A stretch of DNA of 64,000 nt from contig NCSJ02000013.1 of assembly GCA_002812745.2 (NCBI GenBank), forward strand, positions 124,001-188,000. Direction: 5' to 3'. The notes beneath the pieces are model-generated. The model had not been told where the DNA came from. It saw only the letters and a list, made by a program, of their open reading frames with translations, and searched no databases. Positions 1-11,545 of the stretch are shown here, in pieces. The position numbers and the translations under genes are program-made. This stretch comes from Scytalidium lignicola. Its lineage: Eukaryota; Ascomycota; Leotiomycetes. Each line of letters opens with the position of its first letter. The stretch's first letter is position 1.

Positions 1-1
1 C

Positions 2-949
2 GGAGCATACATGATGAGGTCTTCCGTTGCGACTTGTTCCTCCTGTAAGAGCCCCAATGCAACTGCCATTATTTATTATCATCACGACGATTTATCTCGA
101 CCTGTGACTACTACCCCTTGGCCTTCGTGGGTTGAGTCAGTGGCGCATAACTGTGCGAATGTAAGTCTTCAGTCCTCGTTACTATAATATTTTAAAGCTT
201 TAACTGAGGAATGTAGGATTATCTTAACAAAACTGTTCCTTGGTATCCCATGCAGCCAGATCTCACACCGTCAGTAACAGAAACTATTAACATCGCGTAT
301 GGTCAAAATGAAACGGGTCACTGGCTTGTAAGTCCATCTAAACATCATCACAGCTTTCAAAAGTACTAATATTATACAGTGGACAATGAATAATTCATCT
401 TTTCGTGCAGATTATAACGCACCAATCTTGCTTCTCTCCAATCTTGGTAACAACTCATATCCTGATAACCCGGAGTGGAATGTCTACAACTTTGGCTCCA
501 ACTCATCTATTCGTATTATCCTAAATAATCCTATTCCTGTAGCACATCCAATCCATTTACATGGTGTAAGCATATGTTTATTCTGCTATGCGTGAGGAGA
601 CAAATGAGCTAAATCAAAACTTAGCACAACTTTTTNCGTCCTAGATGTTGGACAAGGGACCTGGACCAACTCAACTATTATCAACCCTACAAATCCTCAA
701 CGTCGTGATGTTCAGATTATGCCCGGTGCTGGGTACTTAGTTCTTCAAATTACAGCTGATAATCCAGGGGTCTGGCCACTACATTGTCATATTGCCTGGC
801 ACGTTTCTGGTGGACTGTATATATCGGTGATGGAGCGGCCGGATGACATCGCGAAGTTGCAGATACCATCTATCATGGCCCAGACTTGTAGAGATTGGGC
901 AGCCTTCTCAGGTCACACAGTAATTGATCAGATTGATTCTGGTCTGTGA
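2..949 (+). CDS. laccase / multicopper oxidase, 3' part (5' end outside window)
   Basis: C-terminal cupredoxin domain of a laccase, an enzyme that oxidises phenols with four copper atoms and is usually secreted. The reading is open to the left edge. Exons are 2-160, 256-327, 380-565 and 625-949, with introns of 95, 52 and 59 bases. Copper-binding motifs are HPIHLHG at the end of exon 3 and [12 protein letters not shown] in exon 4. The residues just before (GAYMMRS, a paired Cys, NCAN) fit the usual approach to the last domain. The N at 636 must be skipped: without it exon 4 reads [13 protein letters not shown] directly after HLHG, as expected for laccases, and ends at the stop. The downstream neighbour is a convergent dehydrogenase. 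Seen: motifs and open frame. Known: function of the family. The substrate cannot be read from this part. Confidence 0.9.
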
Positions 950-1270
950 ATAGTGTGTATCCGCTAATTTGAGTAGCGAACAAGAGAGCAGGTCCTTAGG
1001 TTCCGATTAGTATTAGATAGATTTCACTTCTACATCCTCAGGCTTGGAAGGAAGATAGCTTACATTATTTAATTCGCTGGAAATTTATTAGAATAATCTC
1101 CTCTTAAAGTAAAAGTTAGAAATTTGAAGCTCTAACTAAAATTTACATTTGCTTGACTCAATATAGTTACCATCAAGAACTTCATTCGACGGTTTATTCC
1201 CTCGAGCTTCACTTGCAGAGATATCAAGTCCAGCAGGATGATATAATTTCAAGTTAACCTCCTATTTTGT
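950..1270. other. intergenic, tail to tail
   Basis: 321 bases between the stops of the laccase and the short-chain dehydrogenase. It is AT-rich and must hold both 3' ends. I see no gene or repeat. Confidence 0.7.
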
Positions 1271-2262
1271 CTAAAATTTCATCCTGAAAAGCAGTTTGTC
1301 CTCATTGACAATCTCATCTTTCTTCAATAACAGCTCGTCCATATCCCAAGTGCAACTTAGATACCTACCTGCCAGCCAGTCAATTCTCTTCGATGTCAAG
1401 AAAGTCATAGTGTCCCCAGCTAGCTCTGGTGTATCTATCAACACTATATATTGTCAGCACCCGCGACTAATGTTCTAGGCGATGTAAATTACCATGGTGA
1501 ATTTGCTCAGGCATCCTAACCGCCAATTCAGTTGGAATACCACCGGGATGAACGCAATACGTCAACAAGCCCTTCTGTCCATAATCTACCATCAGATGCT
1601 CAGTAAAGCGCAGAAGCGCAAACTTTGATGTCTGGTATCCGCTCGCTCCGTATGCAATAACATGTGCCCCGACACTTGTTAAGTTGATTATGGTCTTTTC
1701 TCCGCTCTTTAATAGTAACGGAATAAATTCCTTCGTCATCCAGTACACACCTCTGATATTGATTTCATAATTCAACCAATATTCATGAGGATCACTCTCC
1801 TCAAGTACGACGAACCTATCCAGCCAGCCAGCATTATTAATGAGGATATCTACCATTCCAAACTCCTTTTCCGTAACTTTTGCAGCATTCTTCACGTCTT
1901 CGAATTTAAGAACATCAAGTTTTAGCTTGAGAACTTTTGGTGGTGTCTTCCCTGCAGCTTTTGCGGCAGCAACAATCTCTTTCTCTACCTCGTCAAGACC
2001 TGAGCGTGCACCTATAGCAATTCCTGCAGCGCCTGCTTTGGCAAAGGATATAGCAGTAGCACGACCAACACCCTTAGAAGCTCCAGTTATAAATACGTAG
2101 TGGCCGGTATGGTCAGACTTCGTAGCAGAATCAATGGCAGGGTAGGTGTCATGGTGGGTGGTTTGTGTGAAGGTGTGGCCTGTTCTGAGTTAGTCAACAA
2201 GCTAATGAAATTTTATAGCGTTTCAACTAACCGGCATCTGGCCTATGAATTGGATAAGACAT
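1271..2262 (-). CDS. short-chain dehydrogenase/reductase (SDR)
   Basis: Classical SDR, an NAD(P)-dependent oxidoreductase; substrate unknown. Exons on the minus strand are 2262-2232, 2179-1493 and 1443-1271, giving 296 aa. The short first exon starts MSYPIHRPDAG and joins in frame at an acceptor preceded by a CTAAC branch site. Seen in order: a hydrophobic strand followed by TGASKGVG (cofactor binding), NNAG, and a Ser followed by YQTSK (catalytic Ser, Tyr and Lys). The last exon restores the fungal C-terminal tail with IDTPELAG and GRYLSCTWDMDELL. Length is normal for the family. It converges on the laccase. The start rests on splice inference and is the least certain part. Confidence 0.85.
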
Positions 2263-2727
2263 TTGCGGGGTTATTTTTATGTGAATCCTATCTAGTTTTG
2301 TATGTGTTAGATAGGATATATGAAGCGCAGAAGTGGGAGGCAATTAAGGATCTTTAAATATTGCATGTGACGTCGAGAATCTAGAGTTCCTTCGGTTATA
2401 ATTCTAACTCCGCAAACACCGGCAAGGGAACACAATTATGGAAGAATCATTAGTTAACAGAATGAGCAAAACTGCGGCTGGCGTTCAAGGATTATTATAT
2501 CCGACCCCTTGTACAGTGTCAGCCTTAAGCGGCTTAGTTACTAAAATGAAATAGCGATATATCTCATGAGTTTGAGATCCCCACATTGGCAGGATCTTTT
2601 AATAAATTTGATAAATTGAGTTCCTTTACCACAATCTCTTCATGCATAAAATTAATATTCATAGATTTTGAGTTAAAGGTTAAGTCCGATGCCTAGATTC
2701 ACGGAGCGTGACCTAAGGTTTGTGGTT
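2263..2727. other. intergenic, AT-rich
   Basis: 465 bases between the dehydrogenase start and the left end of the Tc1/mariner-type element. It presumably holds the dehydrogenase promoter. No ORF or repeat recognised. Confidence 0.6.
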
Positions 2728-2772
2728 GGTACGTAAGGGGGTGCAAGAAATGACTGGCTCACCCCATGCAAG
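2728..2772 (+). repeat. left terminal inverted repeat
   Basis: 45 bases starting GGTACGTAAGGGGGTGC. It is the reverse complement of 4019-4063 except for one G/A difference near the middle (ACTGGCTC against ACTAGCTC). Confidence 0.93.
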
Positions 2773-2820
2773 CGAGCGAATTCTGCCACCCCAAAAAGGC
2801 ATTTTCACGTTGCTATTTTA

Positions 2821-2876
2821 TTATTACTACTACTACTACTACTACTACTACTACCTCTACTACTACCTCGACTACC
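2821..2876 (+). repeat. TAC/TAT trinucleotide microsatellite
   Basis: About ten uninterrupted TAC units followed by interrupted ones (CTC, TCG). A tyrosine-rich open frame across it is an artefact of the repeat. Confidence 0.9.
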
Positions 2877-3059
2877 ACCCTGAAGGACCTCCCTTCCGGA
2901 GCCTCACTTTATTAATCCTTTCAGGCATTGTATCAATAAAGTGATTTATATGCTTTTCAATTGATATTTCGTTCTCCTATATATCAAGCATAGCTGCCTT
3001 GAGATCCTCCAATTTCTACCCTCCGGATGGCTTGTGATTTCGAAGTAATTGCTTAAGGA

Positions 3060-3830
3060 CTCTTCATATATTCTCAATTGGATTTAAATCCGGGGATTGA
3101 GGAGGCCATTCAATTGACCTGATATGGTATTCTAGTTGTACACTATTGCATAACCTTTTATTCCTTTATGTGTTTGATTTGCTGTGTACTCTGCTGTTAT
3201 CTTCGACATACTAGAATCCTCCTTGTGTTTGGAACCCTTCTTCCAATTTCTTTTCCTCAAATATCTCCTTCAGTAGCCCTTAGAGGATTTGCTCAGTGTA
3301 CTTTTTTTGAGTAAAACCTTTCCCTTCTCCTTTGTACGAGACAAAATAAAGCTTAGACTTGAAATTGTAACTAGTGGCAGCCCATGCTATAACAAATTAA
3401 TGGCCTGAATGAAATGTGAATTGAATGCAATCAAGCCTTTGCCTTTCCCTTCGAGTATGTAATAATCGTGTTTTCCTGAGCATATCTGTACGTGCAATTG
3501 TTTTATCTGTTTATATTCCTTTCCTTCAATACCAAAGTGGCCTATCCTAATTTGCAATCGAGAATGTCCATTGTTTGAGCTTATTTTTTGCTGAGGTTCC
3601 AGGCTTGCAATCCGGTATATGGTAATGATAGCCAAACCGGGCTAAAGCCTTCAAAATTGTAGGCCTAGATGCCCTTAAATTAAAATTCTTTTTAATTTGT
3701 TTAGGAGAAAGGATTTGTTGTTTATAATAGCTTGTAAACCATTGGATAATTGCAAGGACTGTTAAATCAGGAATAGTGCGCGGTCGGCCAGTAGATTTTT
3801 GAACGTGATCCCCTTTTTTGAGCTACCTTT
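3060..3830 (-). pseudogene. Tc1/mariner transposase relic
   Basis: On the minus strand the N-terminal helix-turn-helix part reads TGRPRTIPDLTVLAIIQWF followed by SPKQIKKNFNL, and the C-terminal part carries the family signature WPPQSPDLNPIENI. The residue after that signature, normally Trp, is a TGA. Other stops and frame changes interrupt the middle. A TGG to TGA change is a G-to-A transition, compatible with C-to-T decay on the other strand. The transposase would cut and paste the element at TA sites; this copy cannot make it. Confidence 0.85.
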
Positions 3831-4018
3831 TAGCTGTTCCATTAGGAATACCTAATTCCTCAGCTGTATGACGTCTAGAATAACTATCTTGAACTTTAGT
3901 TGTATATCGTACACGTGTAGGAGTATCCTAAGCCATTAGAGTAATAAGAATAAGGAGGATGAAGGAGGTAAACAATGGTTTGTTTATTATAAAAGTGGCA
4001 ATATCCTAGCTACACCGC

Positions 4019-4063
4019 CTTGCATGGGGTGAGCTAGTCATTTCTTGCACCCCCTTACGTACC
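4019..4063 (-). repeat. right terminal inverted repeat
   Basis: Partner of 2728-2772, ending CCCCCTTACGTACC. The flank immediately to the right holds extra copies of TTACGTAC, possibly target-site slippage or nested insertion scars. Confidence 0.93.
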
Positions 4064-6053
4064 TTACGTACGTACTTACGTACTAGGCTTTATGCTTAAC
4101 TAGGTGACAAAGGTGATTTATGAAAATCTGCAACATGGCATAAACTTATTACATGTACTGTGCTTCCGTGGCGGTTGTGCAACCAATTGTCATTGAATTA
4201 GAGAAAGAATTTAGACGTTTGTATAGGGAGTAGTAGCGCGCGGAATGTGGGTAACGGCTTACTACCAAGCGCTAAAGCATGATTAAGACTTCCCCTTTGC
4301 GGGACAATCTTAATATCTTTAATCTTACTGTGACGTTAACGGAGCAGGAGCCCGCTCTATAAAATGTGCATAGTGCATTCTTAACCCCTCTACAGATACG
4401 AATACCGTATTTCCATCGTTGACTACTTGCAGAAAGCCGCAAATCAGATATATTTGAATATAAAATAATTAATTCTGAAAGAAAGTATGCTCTAATGCCA
4501 TATGCAAAGATATTAAGAGGAGGTTCTTCCTGAACTAGAATTTTATACTGCTATGATTCCATTCACAAAAAAGAGAGATGCCCCTCCACAATCAACTTTA
4601 ATAGATTGTATATTCTTTTTGTGTTAGTTTCTTTTACGATTAAAATTATTTTACCTTATCCGCTCCGGAATCTGGCGTGTTTAGTGGCGGTGTAACTCTC
4701 CAAGTACTTCTATTATCCCATTAATATACAAAATAGCACCTTCAAAAGATTGAGTAAAATTAAATTTCAGTCAAGCTTTTCTAGTTAATTATTTGTGACA
4801 AAGTAGAATGCATCTTGCTATTTTGAGCCATGCATCAAATACATACATTGAAGACAAAGAGAGACGGCAGGTCCTCTGTGAAAAGCGAACAATTTTTATT
4901 CGATCTTTCGATCCATATACTTCTATCACTTTGCACTATTTTGAATAAGACACCATTTTAATATGTACTGAGCTTTTAATAGAAATTTCCTACTAAATCT
5001 ATTAATTCTAACTGTTGGTAGAATAGCGGTTATGTACACATGATATTCACATGCCCTTGTAAGCTAGTCCCGATTAGGTAGTAGGAACAAGCAAAGCTCT
5101 TACAGCTTCACTCTCTTACCCCTAATCATACAACAACCCATAGAATAGCACAACAGTATATTATGTATATTACATACTGTACTATGTACTACAGGTAAAC
5201 TAACACTAATCAGTTTGTACATACAGATCAAGAGATTATCATTTATTAGTAAGACGCTTAGCAGTCCCCTTTTAAAGTTGAATCTCAGGAGATTACAACT
5301 ATTGTTTAATTGGACACTTAACAATCCCTTTACAAAGTTGAAATCCACTAGTCAAAAGGGAAAACAGTTATTCAACAATTACAACTTAATCAGTAAGACA
5401 TTTAATAGTCTCTTTTCATAATTGTTATTATTAAACTTGTTTTTATTAAAAACAATACATTTATTTGGTTAAACATTTAATAATTTACTTATAAAGTTGT
5501 ATAATCAGCTAATTGATTAATTCTATTTGAAAAATTACTTTTTTNACTTTTTNATTTTTATTAATTTCTATTTAAAAATCATTACTTTCTTTACATCTTT
5601 TNATTCTAGACTAAAAACAATATATCAAACCATCAAAATCATAATCTTTTATCTTACTTTTACTTTTATTATAAAATTACAAGCCTTTATAAGCATATAA
5701 GAGAATTTAAGAGCTTATAAAACTATAACAATTAAGAAGACTAAAAAGCTATTATATCCTTAAAAACATCTGTTTAAGCTCTTAAGACTATGGAGTTTAC
5801 TACTTACAAGTAAATACTCTTCATACTTAAGTATAACCAACTCTACTTTTCAGTTACTTAAACATCTTATGTTAATACTAGTAGATAATAACATAAAACT
5901 TAAGAATAATAAGAAATATAATGTCAAGGTTGTTTATATGTAAAGTGAAGAAAGATTAAGAGGTTAAAACATAATAAAAGACTAATAGTATGATAATAAT
6001 TGATTAAGTGTAAATTTACTTTAAAACTTAGTATTCTTTTAAGAGTACAAGAT
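4064..6053. other. AT-rich gene-free block
   Basis: About 2 kb with strong AT bias, short oligo-A and oligo-T runs and several isolated Ns. No credible gene; the small ORFs are low-complexity. The base composition fits a repeat-rich island decayed by C-to-T mutation. It contains the imperfect direct repeats listed separately. Confidence 0.75.
5246..5500 (+). repeat. decayed imperfect direct repeats, roughly 70-80 base spacing
   Basis: A core resembling AC-x-TTAACAATCCCTTT followed by AAAGTTG recurs near 5250, 5318, 5398 and 5472. It becomes more AT-rich from left to right. The copies differ mainly by C/T and G/A changes, as in mutation-decayed tandem repeats. Copy boundaries are approximate. 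Confidence 0.55.
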
Positions 6054-6412
6054 TGTTACGGGTTTTACCGTAACACGCTAATTGGTGTAGGCCTGAGGCT
6101 TGGTATAAGTATGTTGTACAAGAGAACCTAACAATTAGACAGTCATGTGATGAGGACCTGGGACCTAGGGGGTCTAGGGTCTATCGGTTTGGGACTCAGG
6201 GACCTGGGGGTCCAGGGGTCTAACTGTATTTCATTATTTATATAAGCATGCTATAAGAACATGAGAGTAGACTTCTCGTGTTCAACTTAAATACATTACT
6301 AGATCCTACCTTTAACTTAGTCACTTGCTTGTATGTTATATGTTTTTGTTGTCCTTGAACATTTACCTTATCCTTGACTATTTAGTGACCTGGATAGTGT
6401 AGTTTTATAACA
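6054..6412 (+). repeat. LTR of a retrotransposon, probable
   Basis: Starts with an 8-base inverted pair, TGTTACGG ... CCGTAACA, only 6 bases apart, a shape common at the ends of fungal LTRs. It ends near TATAACA, which could be a decayed copy of that arm. Inside is a GC-rich patch (6150-6225) with repeated GGGACCT and GGGGTCT words. A gag-like relic follows. No second LTR is in view, so the 3' limit is inferred. Confidence 0.55.
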
Positions 6413-6477
6413 TTTTGAACATTACTTATTTTGATAAATCAAGATTTGAAAACAGATATATTAGTAGATAATAACAA

Positions 6478-7660
6478 TGAATAACAACTTGCAAAAGGTT
6501 CTGAAAAAGGCTTTGAAGAAGAATCTAAAGAGGGATCTGAAGAAGGATTTAAGGAAAGTTCAAAAGATAGTTCTAAAGAAAATCAGACTATCAAGGAAAC
6601 TGACATCTAAGAAGGAGTGTTAGAAGAAGTTGTTATGTTATTAAAGTAACTTATTAAGTTAATAAAAGGATTAACTGTTGGAGAATTATTAAGAGTTGTA
6701 AAAAAGAAGTTAGTATCTTCACTACTTAAACCTGAACTAAGACTAATGTTAATACCATAAGCTTTAAGTCCAAACCTTGATTTAAACTTTGAGTTAGAGG
6801 ACAATATTGAGCAAATCCTAATGGTGACCTTTAGAAAAGTCAAAATCATCAGGCTAGACCTGTTCTATGAGGACAAAAAGAAGTTGAAGGTATATCTTGT
6901 TTAAACAAGAACTTACTTGGTGTTGAATGATTATTTATTACTTAGAGACATATACAAGGTATTATAAGTATTAACATACTTAAGAAGAGTAATTAAAACT
7001 TAGTTTTAACCCTTTAAGGATGAATAGTTTGTGATAAACAAGGAAATAATAAACTAAGGAATAATTAACATTATTACAAGTTAGGTTAACTATACTAGAG
7101 AACTTAAATGCTTGTATAAGGATGTTGACGAAAAAAGGAATGCTAAAAGATATCTAGCTTATCTTAGATAAACTAAGAGCCTTAATGAATATGTAATGTT
7201 TTATTGTTAATATACAATATCAGTCAACTAAGGAGAGGAAGTATATATACATCAGTATAAGATCAGGTTAAAGGATTCTATTAAAGAAGAATTATACTGA
7301 TAACTTATAATTATTATGTTTGATACTTTAGTTGACTTGTTTATCAAAATCAAGAATGAACAATATAAGATGATCTTGGACAAGAAGGGAGAATCTTACT
7401 TTAACTGTAAAAAGATTAACAGTAAGAAAGATTAAGGAGACTTTATAGAGTTAGATGTTATAAAAAAANGAAAAGACCTTTAAAAAGAAAGGAAAGAAGT
7501 ACTTTGAAGGAAAAANCAAGAAAGNGAATTCCTTTAGAATCTCCTTTGAAGAACTTGACAANANAAGGAAAAACAAGTTATACTTTAAATATAAAACTTC
7601 CTGAATATATAATAAATACTTATANAAGGAATAACCANATTAAAAACAAAAACATGAGAT
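6478..7660 (+). pseudogene. Ty3/gypsy-type gag relic
   Basis: Begins ATGAATAACAACTTGC and reads as a Lys-rich start. Near 6850-7020 it matches the fungal gypsy gag core: a hydrophobic LDLFYEDKKKLKVYLVQ stretch, then a decayed region ending PFKDE. Near 7330-7390 it reads VDLFIKIKNEQYKMILDKKG, like the end of that domain. Many stops (mostly TAA and TAG) and strong AT bias show it is dead. Scattered Ns break the last 200 bases. Polymerase is not visible; the element is cut at an assembly-poor stretch near 7730. Confidence 0.6.
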
Positions 7661-8035
7661 TATAGGGTTTTTTACTTAATAATCACTAATATTCCACATA
7701 GTATAGATATTAAAGAAATAATATCTAAAAANNNNGTTCNATACCACGGNAAAAAAATTAACAAGGAGGTATCCAGATACACCCTTCCATCTTTGGAGCA
7801 AATGCCAATCTCAGGTAAGAGATGCAGAATGCACATCTCATTGATCTAGGACTTACGTGTAGCAGCACCAAGCCCTCCATGCTCTAGTAGCATTGACATT
7901 TGTACTCCGCCTATGGAGATGCCCAGATTTGTGGACTATTTCCATATTCCGTGGTTTGAATTTGAGATGTTGGTAGAGCCGCACTGTTTGTTTCACCTGT
8001 GTTAATCTGCCTGTCCCTGTCCTGACGTTTCTTAG
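7661..8035. other. junction of repeat island and ankyrin gene; assembly-poor
   Basis: Contains a run of four Ns (7733-7736) and single Ns. The stretch 7760-7814 could be an upstream exon: it ends with a good donor (GTAAGA at 7815) and would join in phase to the acceptor at 8035. I could not confirm this. Missing sequence may hold the start of the ankyrin gene. Confidence 0.4.
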
Positions 8036-11000
8036 TTGAACAATTACGAGCATCTGTGTACGGGAATAATATCACATTCCAAGAATTTCCGGACTTTACC
8101 ACTCTATCTTCTCCAACTGCAATTAGTTTTGAGTCTCCTTTTCAATCAGACATTCTAGAGAACCACCTGGCGCCTAGTTCGAATGCATCAACTGGCCAAA
8201 CTGACAACAGAATTGGCTCATTCTGGATAGAGCCATTGTTAGATCAACTAGAGATACCATTCGACGGAGAGGAAGAAGTGCACTCATCTCCACCAGTTGC
8301 TGTAACTAATAGAGATACACGCTCTCTTTTCGCAGAGATTATCGGTAGTGATATCGATTCAGACAACCCTGACTATCTGCCAAAGATCTCGACATACTTG
8401 AATGAAGTCTTAATTGAGCGGCATGATGGTGAACTGATGAAAAATGCAACAAAACTCCTTGGTCATTCGATCCAAGAGGCAGCATTTCAACTCCTACGCT
8501 ATTCTATATATCTGTCCTCGAACAATTTGCTCTCAGACAGCCTGACGGATAAGCTTCTCCGATGGGTCATCCAAAGTAAACAGTACCATGTGATAGAGCG
8601 ATTAATGAAGATGAAAAAGCCAACGACTCAAATCTTTGGGTCTAATCTATTAGTGAGCGCCGCAAGGATTCAAGATATCAAAACCCTCCGTTCCCTGCTT
8701 TCTCTTGGGGTTGATGCAAATATTCCAGCTGGCAAATTCGGCAAAGTTACAGCGCTTTATGCGGCTATCCAACAGGAAAATATTAACCTTGCCCGTATAC
8801 TGTTGCAAGCAGGAGCAAATCCTAATGCTGGTTTTACTGCTGGCCCAGGCAAACGCATTCCTCCACTCAAAAAGGCTGTTGAACAGTTTACCCCGTTTTG
8901 GGGAGGAGGAGATATTAATGTGACGAGTTCCCTTGACTTAGTCCAATTATTATTAGATGCAGGTGCAGACGTTAATGCTGAATGCTGTTATGAGGTATTA
9001 TCGCCAGATACACTTCTGTCACGTGCTGTACGAAGCGGAAATGTGGAGCTTGTCCAAATGTTCTTAGTGGCAAAGATAAATATAAATCTGATAACAGGGA
9101 CTTCTATGACTGCACTACAAACGGCCGCAAAAGCAAATGAGTTGGAGATGGTTCAAGTATTACTTGATGCCGGTGCTGATGTTGATGCTCCAGCTGGCCA
9201 AAGTTACCAGGCAGCACGTGAACAGGCATTAGGAAAAAAGAAATGGATGTTTCTTGTATCCAATTCAGTACGCCTCATATCGCGACAATGCAGAGATGGT
9301 ACAAATCTTGCTGGATTCCGGTGCCGGAGTGGATGGATATCTCTTAACTCCAGATGAAGTGGAGGCGAGAGAACCATTCTTGGGACTATCTCCATGTAAT
9401 GAGGATTATGATGACTGGGTTGATGAGTATGTATCTTTCGGCGAGGATGATTTACCAATGATGACTCCACTTCAGTTTGCAGCTGAAAACAAAAACACTA
9501 TGCTCGCTCGATTGCTTCTATCAGCAGGAGCTAACATAGAAGGTTGTGGATATGGATGGACTCCCCTACAAATTGCTGCAAAACGGGGAAGTTTACAGCT
9601 AATAAAACTTCTACTCCGTAAAGGTGCTAATGTCAATGCCCCAGGATACAAAAATAACGGAAGGTCTTCCCTTCAAGCAGCTGTGGAAAATAGACATAAT
9701 GACATTGTTGATATTCTACTAGAAGCTGGTGCCGAGGTAAATGCTCCAGCAGTTACAGCATGTGGCTATACAGCCCTTCAACTAGCAGCTTTGTCCGGTG
9801 ATATTGAGCTCACGAAAAAGTTGATATCTCTTGGTGGTCTTGTTAATACTAGACCTTCTGAAAAAGGAGGAATGACTTGCCTCCAAGCAGCTTCGCAGGG
9901 GGAAAGCCTAGAAATGATCAAATTACTGCTTAAATATGGTGCTGAAGTAAATGCTCCCCCGGCTACTGAGCATGGTATAACGGCACTCCGAGGAGCAGCG
10001 AAGAGAAATAATATGGAGGCGATTGATGTGTTGCTGAACGCTGGGGCGGATGTTAACGGCGTATCATGTGGATTAACAGCTCTTTGTATGGCAGTCCGCG
10101 GTCAAGATATTGAACTGATCGAATTACTGCTAAAGGAGAATGCTGACCCTAATGGACAAGAGGATCAATCAATATCACCTCTCATGGAAGCAGTAAATAT
10201 TAAATCGGAAGAGATTATTGATCTTCTAATCAAAGCAGGCGCGAATGTGAACCAATTTCACTTGTCCAACATTGATTTACCAACAGCGCTACATATGTCT
10301 ATAGATAGTGGAAGAATCAATATCACCAAAATGTTATTAGCCGCTGGAACTGATCCGAACCCCTCATACCCACAAAATTATAGCGGTAAACGGGCAATGA
10401 CTCCGTTGCAAAAAGCAGCAACTGATGGTAAACACGAACTAGTGCAGCTGCTCCTTTCTAGTGGTGCAAAGGTGAACGGCATGTCAGGTACTGCTCCGGG
10501 GACGATGGCCTTATTGGATGACGCATTGTCGACATGGAACCCTAGCGAGGAAACAATTCAATTGCTAATCGCTGCTGGTGCAGAGGTGAATAAAGCTAGA
10601 ACTAATAGCGACATTCCTCTAACTACTGCTGTAAGGAAGGGCATGTTTCATGTGGTAAACCTACTGTTAAGTGCGGGAGCAGACGTCAACCTCAGGGAGT
10701 CAGACAAGCATACAGCCCTTCAAGTATCGATGAGTAGGAATCACATTGATATTATACGGTGTTTGTTGAGTGCAGGAGCGGATATAAATGCACCTGCTTG
10801 TGCTAATCGTGGCAGAACGGCGCTTCAAGCAGCTGTAGAGGCTGGTCATGTCTCCCTAGTGATTCTGTTGCTGCAACGTGGAGCGGATTGTGATGCTGCA
10901 GCTGCAGAATACTATGGTGTCACCGCATTACAAGCCGCAGCAATAGGAGGCCATCTACGTATTGTTTTGCTCCTTCTTAAAGCCGGAGCTAATATAAATG

Positions 11001-11200
11001 CACCTGCTGCTAGGAACGGGGGTAGGACAGCACTAGAAGGAGCTGCTGAAAATGGTCGCCTTGATATAGTTTCCTTGCTTCTCAAAAATGACCCTGATAT
11101 TGATGGGTTAGAGATAAGATGTAAGAGAGCTGCAAAATTAGCATTATCGGAGGGCCATATTCATATATACAAGTTATTAAAAGATTATCAAAGAACTTGA
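8036..11200 (+). CDS. large ankyrin-repeat protein (5' end unresolved, one frameshift)
   Basis: Long ankyrin array of about 22 repeats of roughly 33 aa, with the usual TALQAAA ... LLLxAGADVNAP pattern. Ankyrin repeats bind other proteins; in fungi they often form the sensor half of NLR-like or HET-linked proteins. The first 190 or so residues lack repeats and I do not recognise a domain. The frame starts at a splice acceptor (CTTAG at 8031-8035), so the true start lies upstream, perhaps near the N run. The frame shifts by one base at an A6 run (9234-9239). Dropping one A joins GKRNGCFLYPIQYAS, a proper repeat, so this may be a sequencing error. It ends at 11200, convergent with the NB-ARC/TPR gene 345 bases away. 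The product would exceed 1,050 aa. Confidence 0.8.
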
Positions 11201-11545
11201 GCGAAAACTCGGAGTTTTGCATTATATACATACGTTTTCGATGTTATTTCTATAATAATAATAACAGCACTTTTGCCATTATGTTACAATGATTGTGTGT
11301 TCAAAGTCGAGAACAAATTATCCCAGGCAAGCAAATCAATGTTTAAGAATCTTGCGCCAGTTTGTAGTAACCTAACAGCGAAATTTAACCAATTTTAGAG
11401 CCCTTCAAGACCTGGCTGGCAGAATTCTTGCGTTTCTCCAAATTGGTCAACTCTTTTGTCCATTTCCACAGACGACTGTCTAGCTTGATACGAGTCGTTT
11501 GTTGTTAAGTGAAACCCGAATTATTTGAAGAGATAATTACTAAAC
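11201..11545. other. intergenic, tail to tail
   Basis: 345 bases between the stops of the ankyrin and NB-ARC/TPR genes. Nothing else is visible beyond the expected 3' ends. Confidence 0.7.

Larger units (their letters stand above)
2728..4063 (-). mobile_element. Tc1/mariner-type DNA transposon, degenerate
   Basis: About 1.33 kb element bounded by 45-base terminal inverted repeats that differ at one base. The ends lie at TA dinucleotides (2730-2731 and 4060-4061), as expected for TA-target insertion. The interior encodes a transposase on the minus strand that is broken by stops. A TAC microsatellite lies just inside the left repeat. It is non-autonomous as it stands. Confidence 0.88.

Noticed and set aside
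1840..2357. Plus-strand ORFs opposite the short-chain dehydrogenase
   Set aside because: The minus strand carries the full SDR motif set with coherent splicing; the plus-strand ORFs have none.
2720..2944. Tyrosine-rich ORF next to the transposon end
   Set aside because: It is the translation of a TAC microsatellite inside the element, with no domain or start context.
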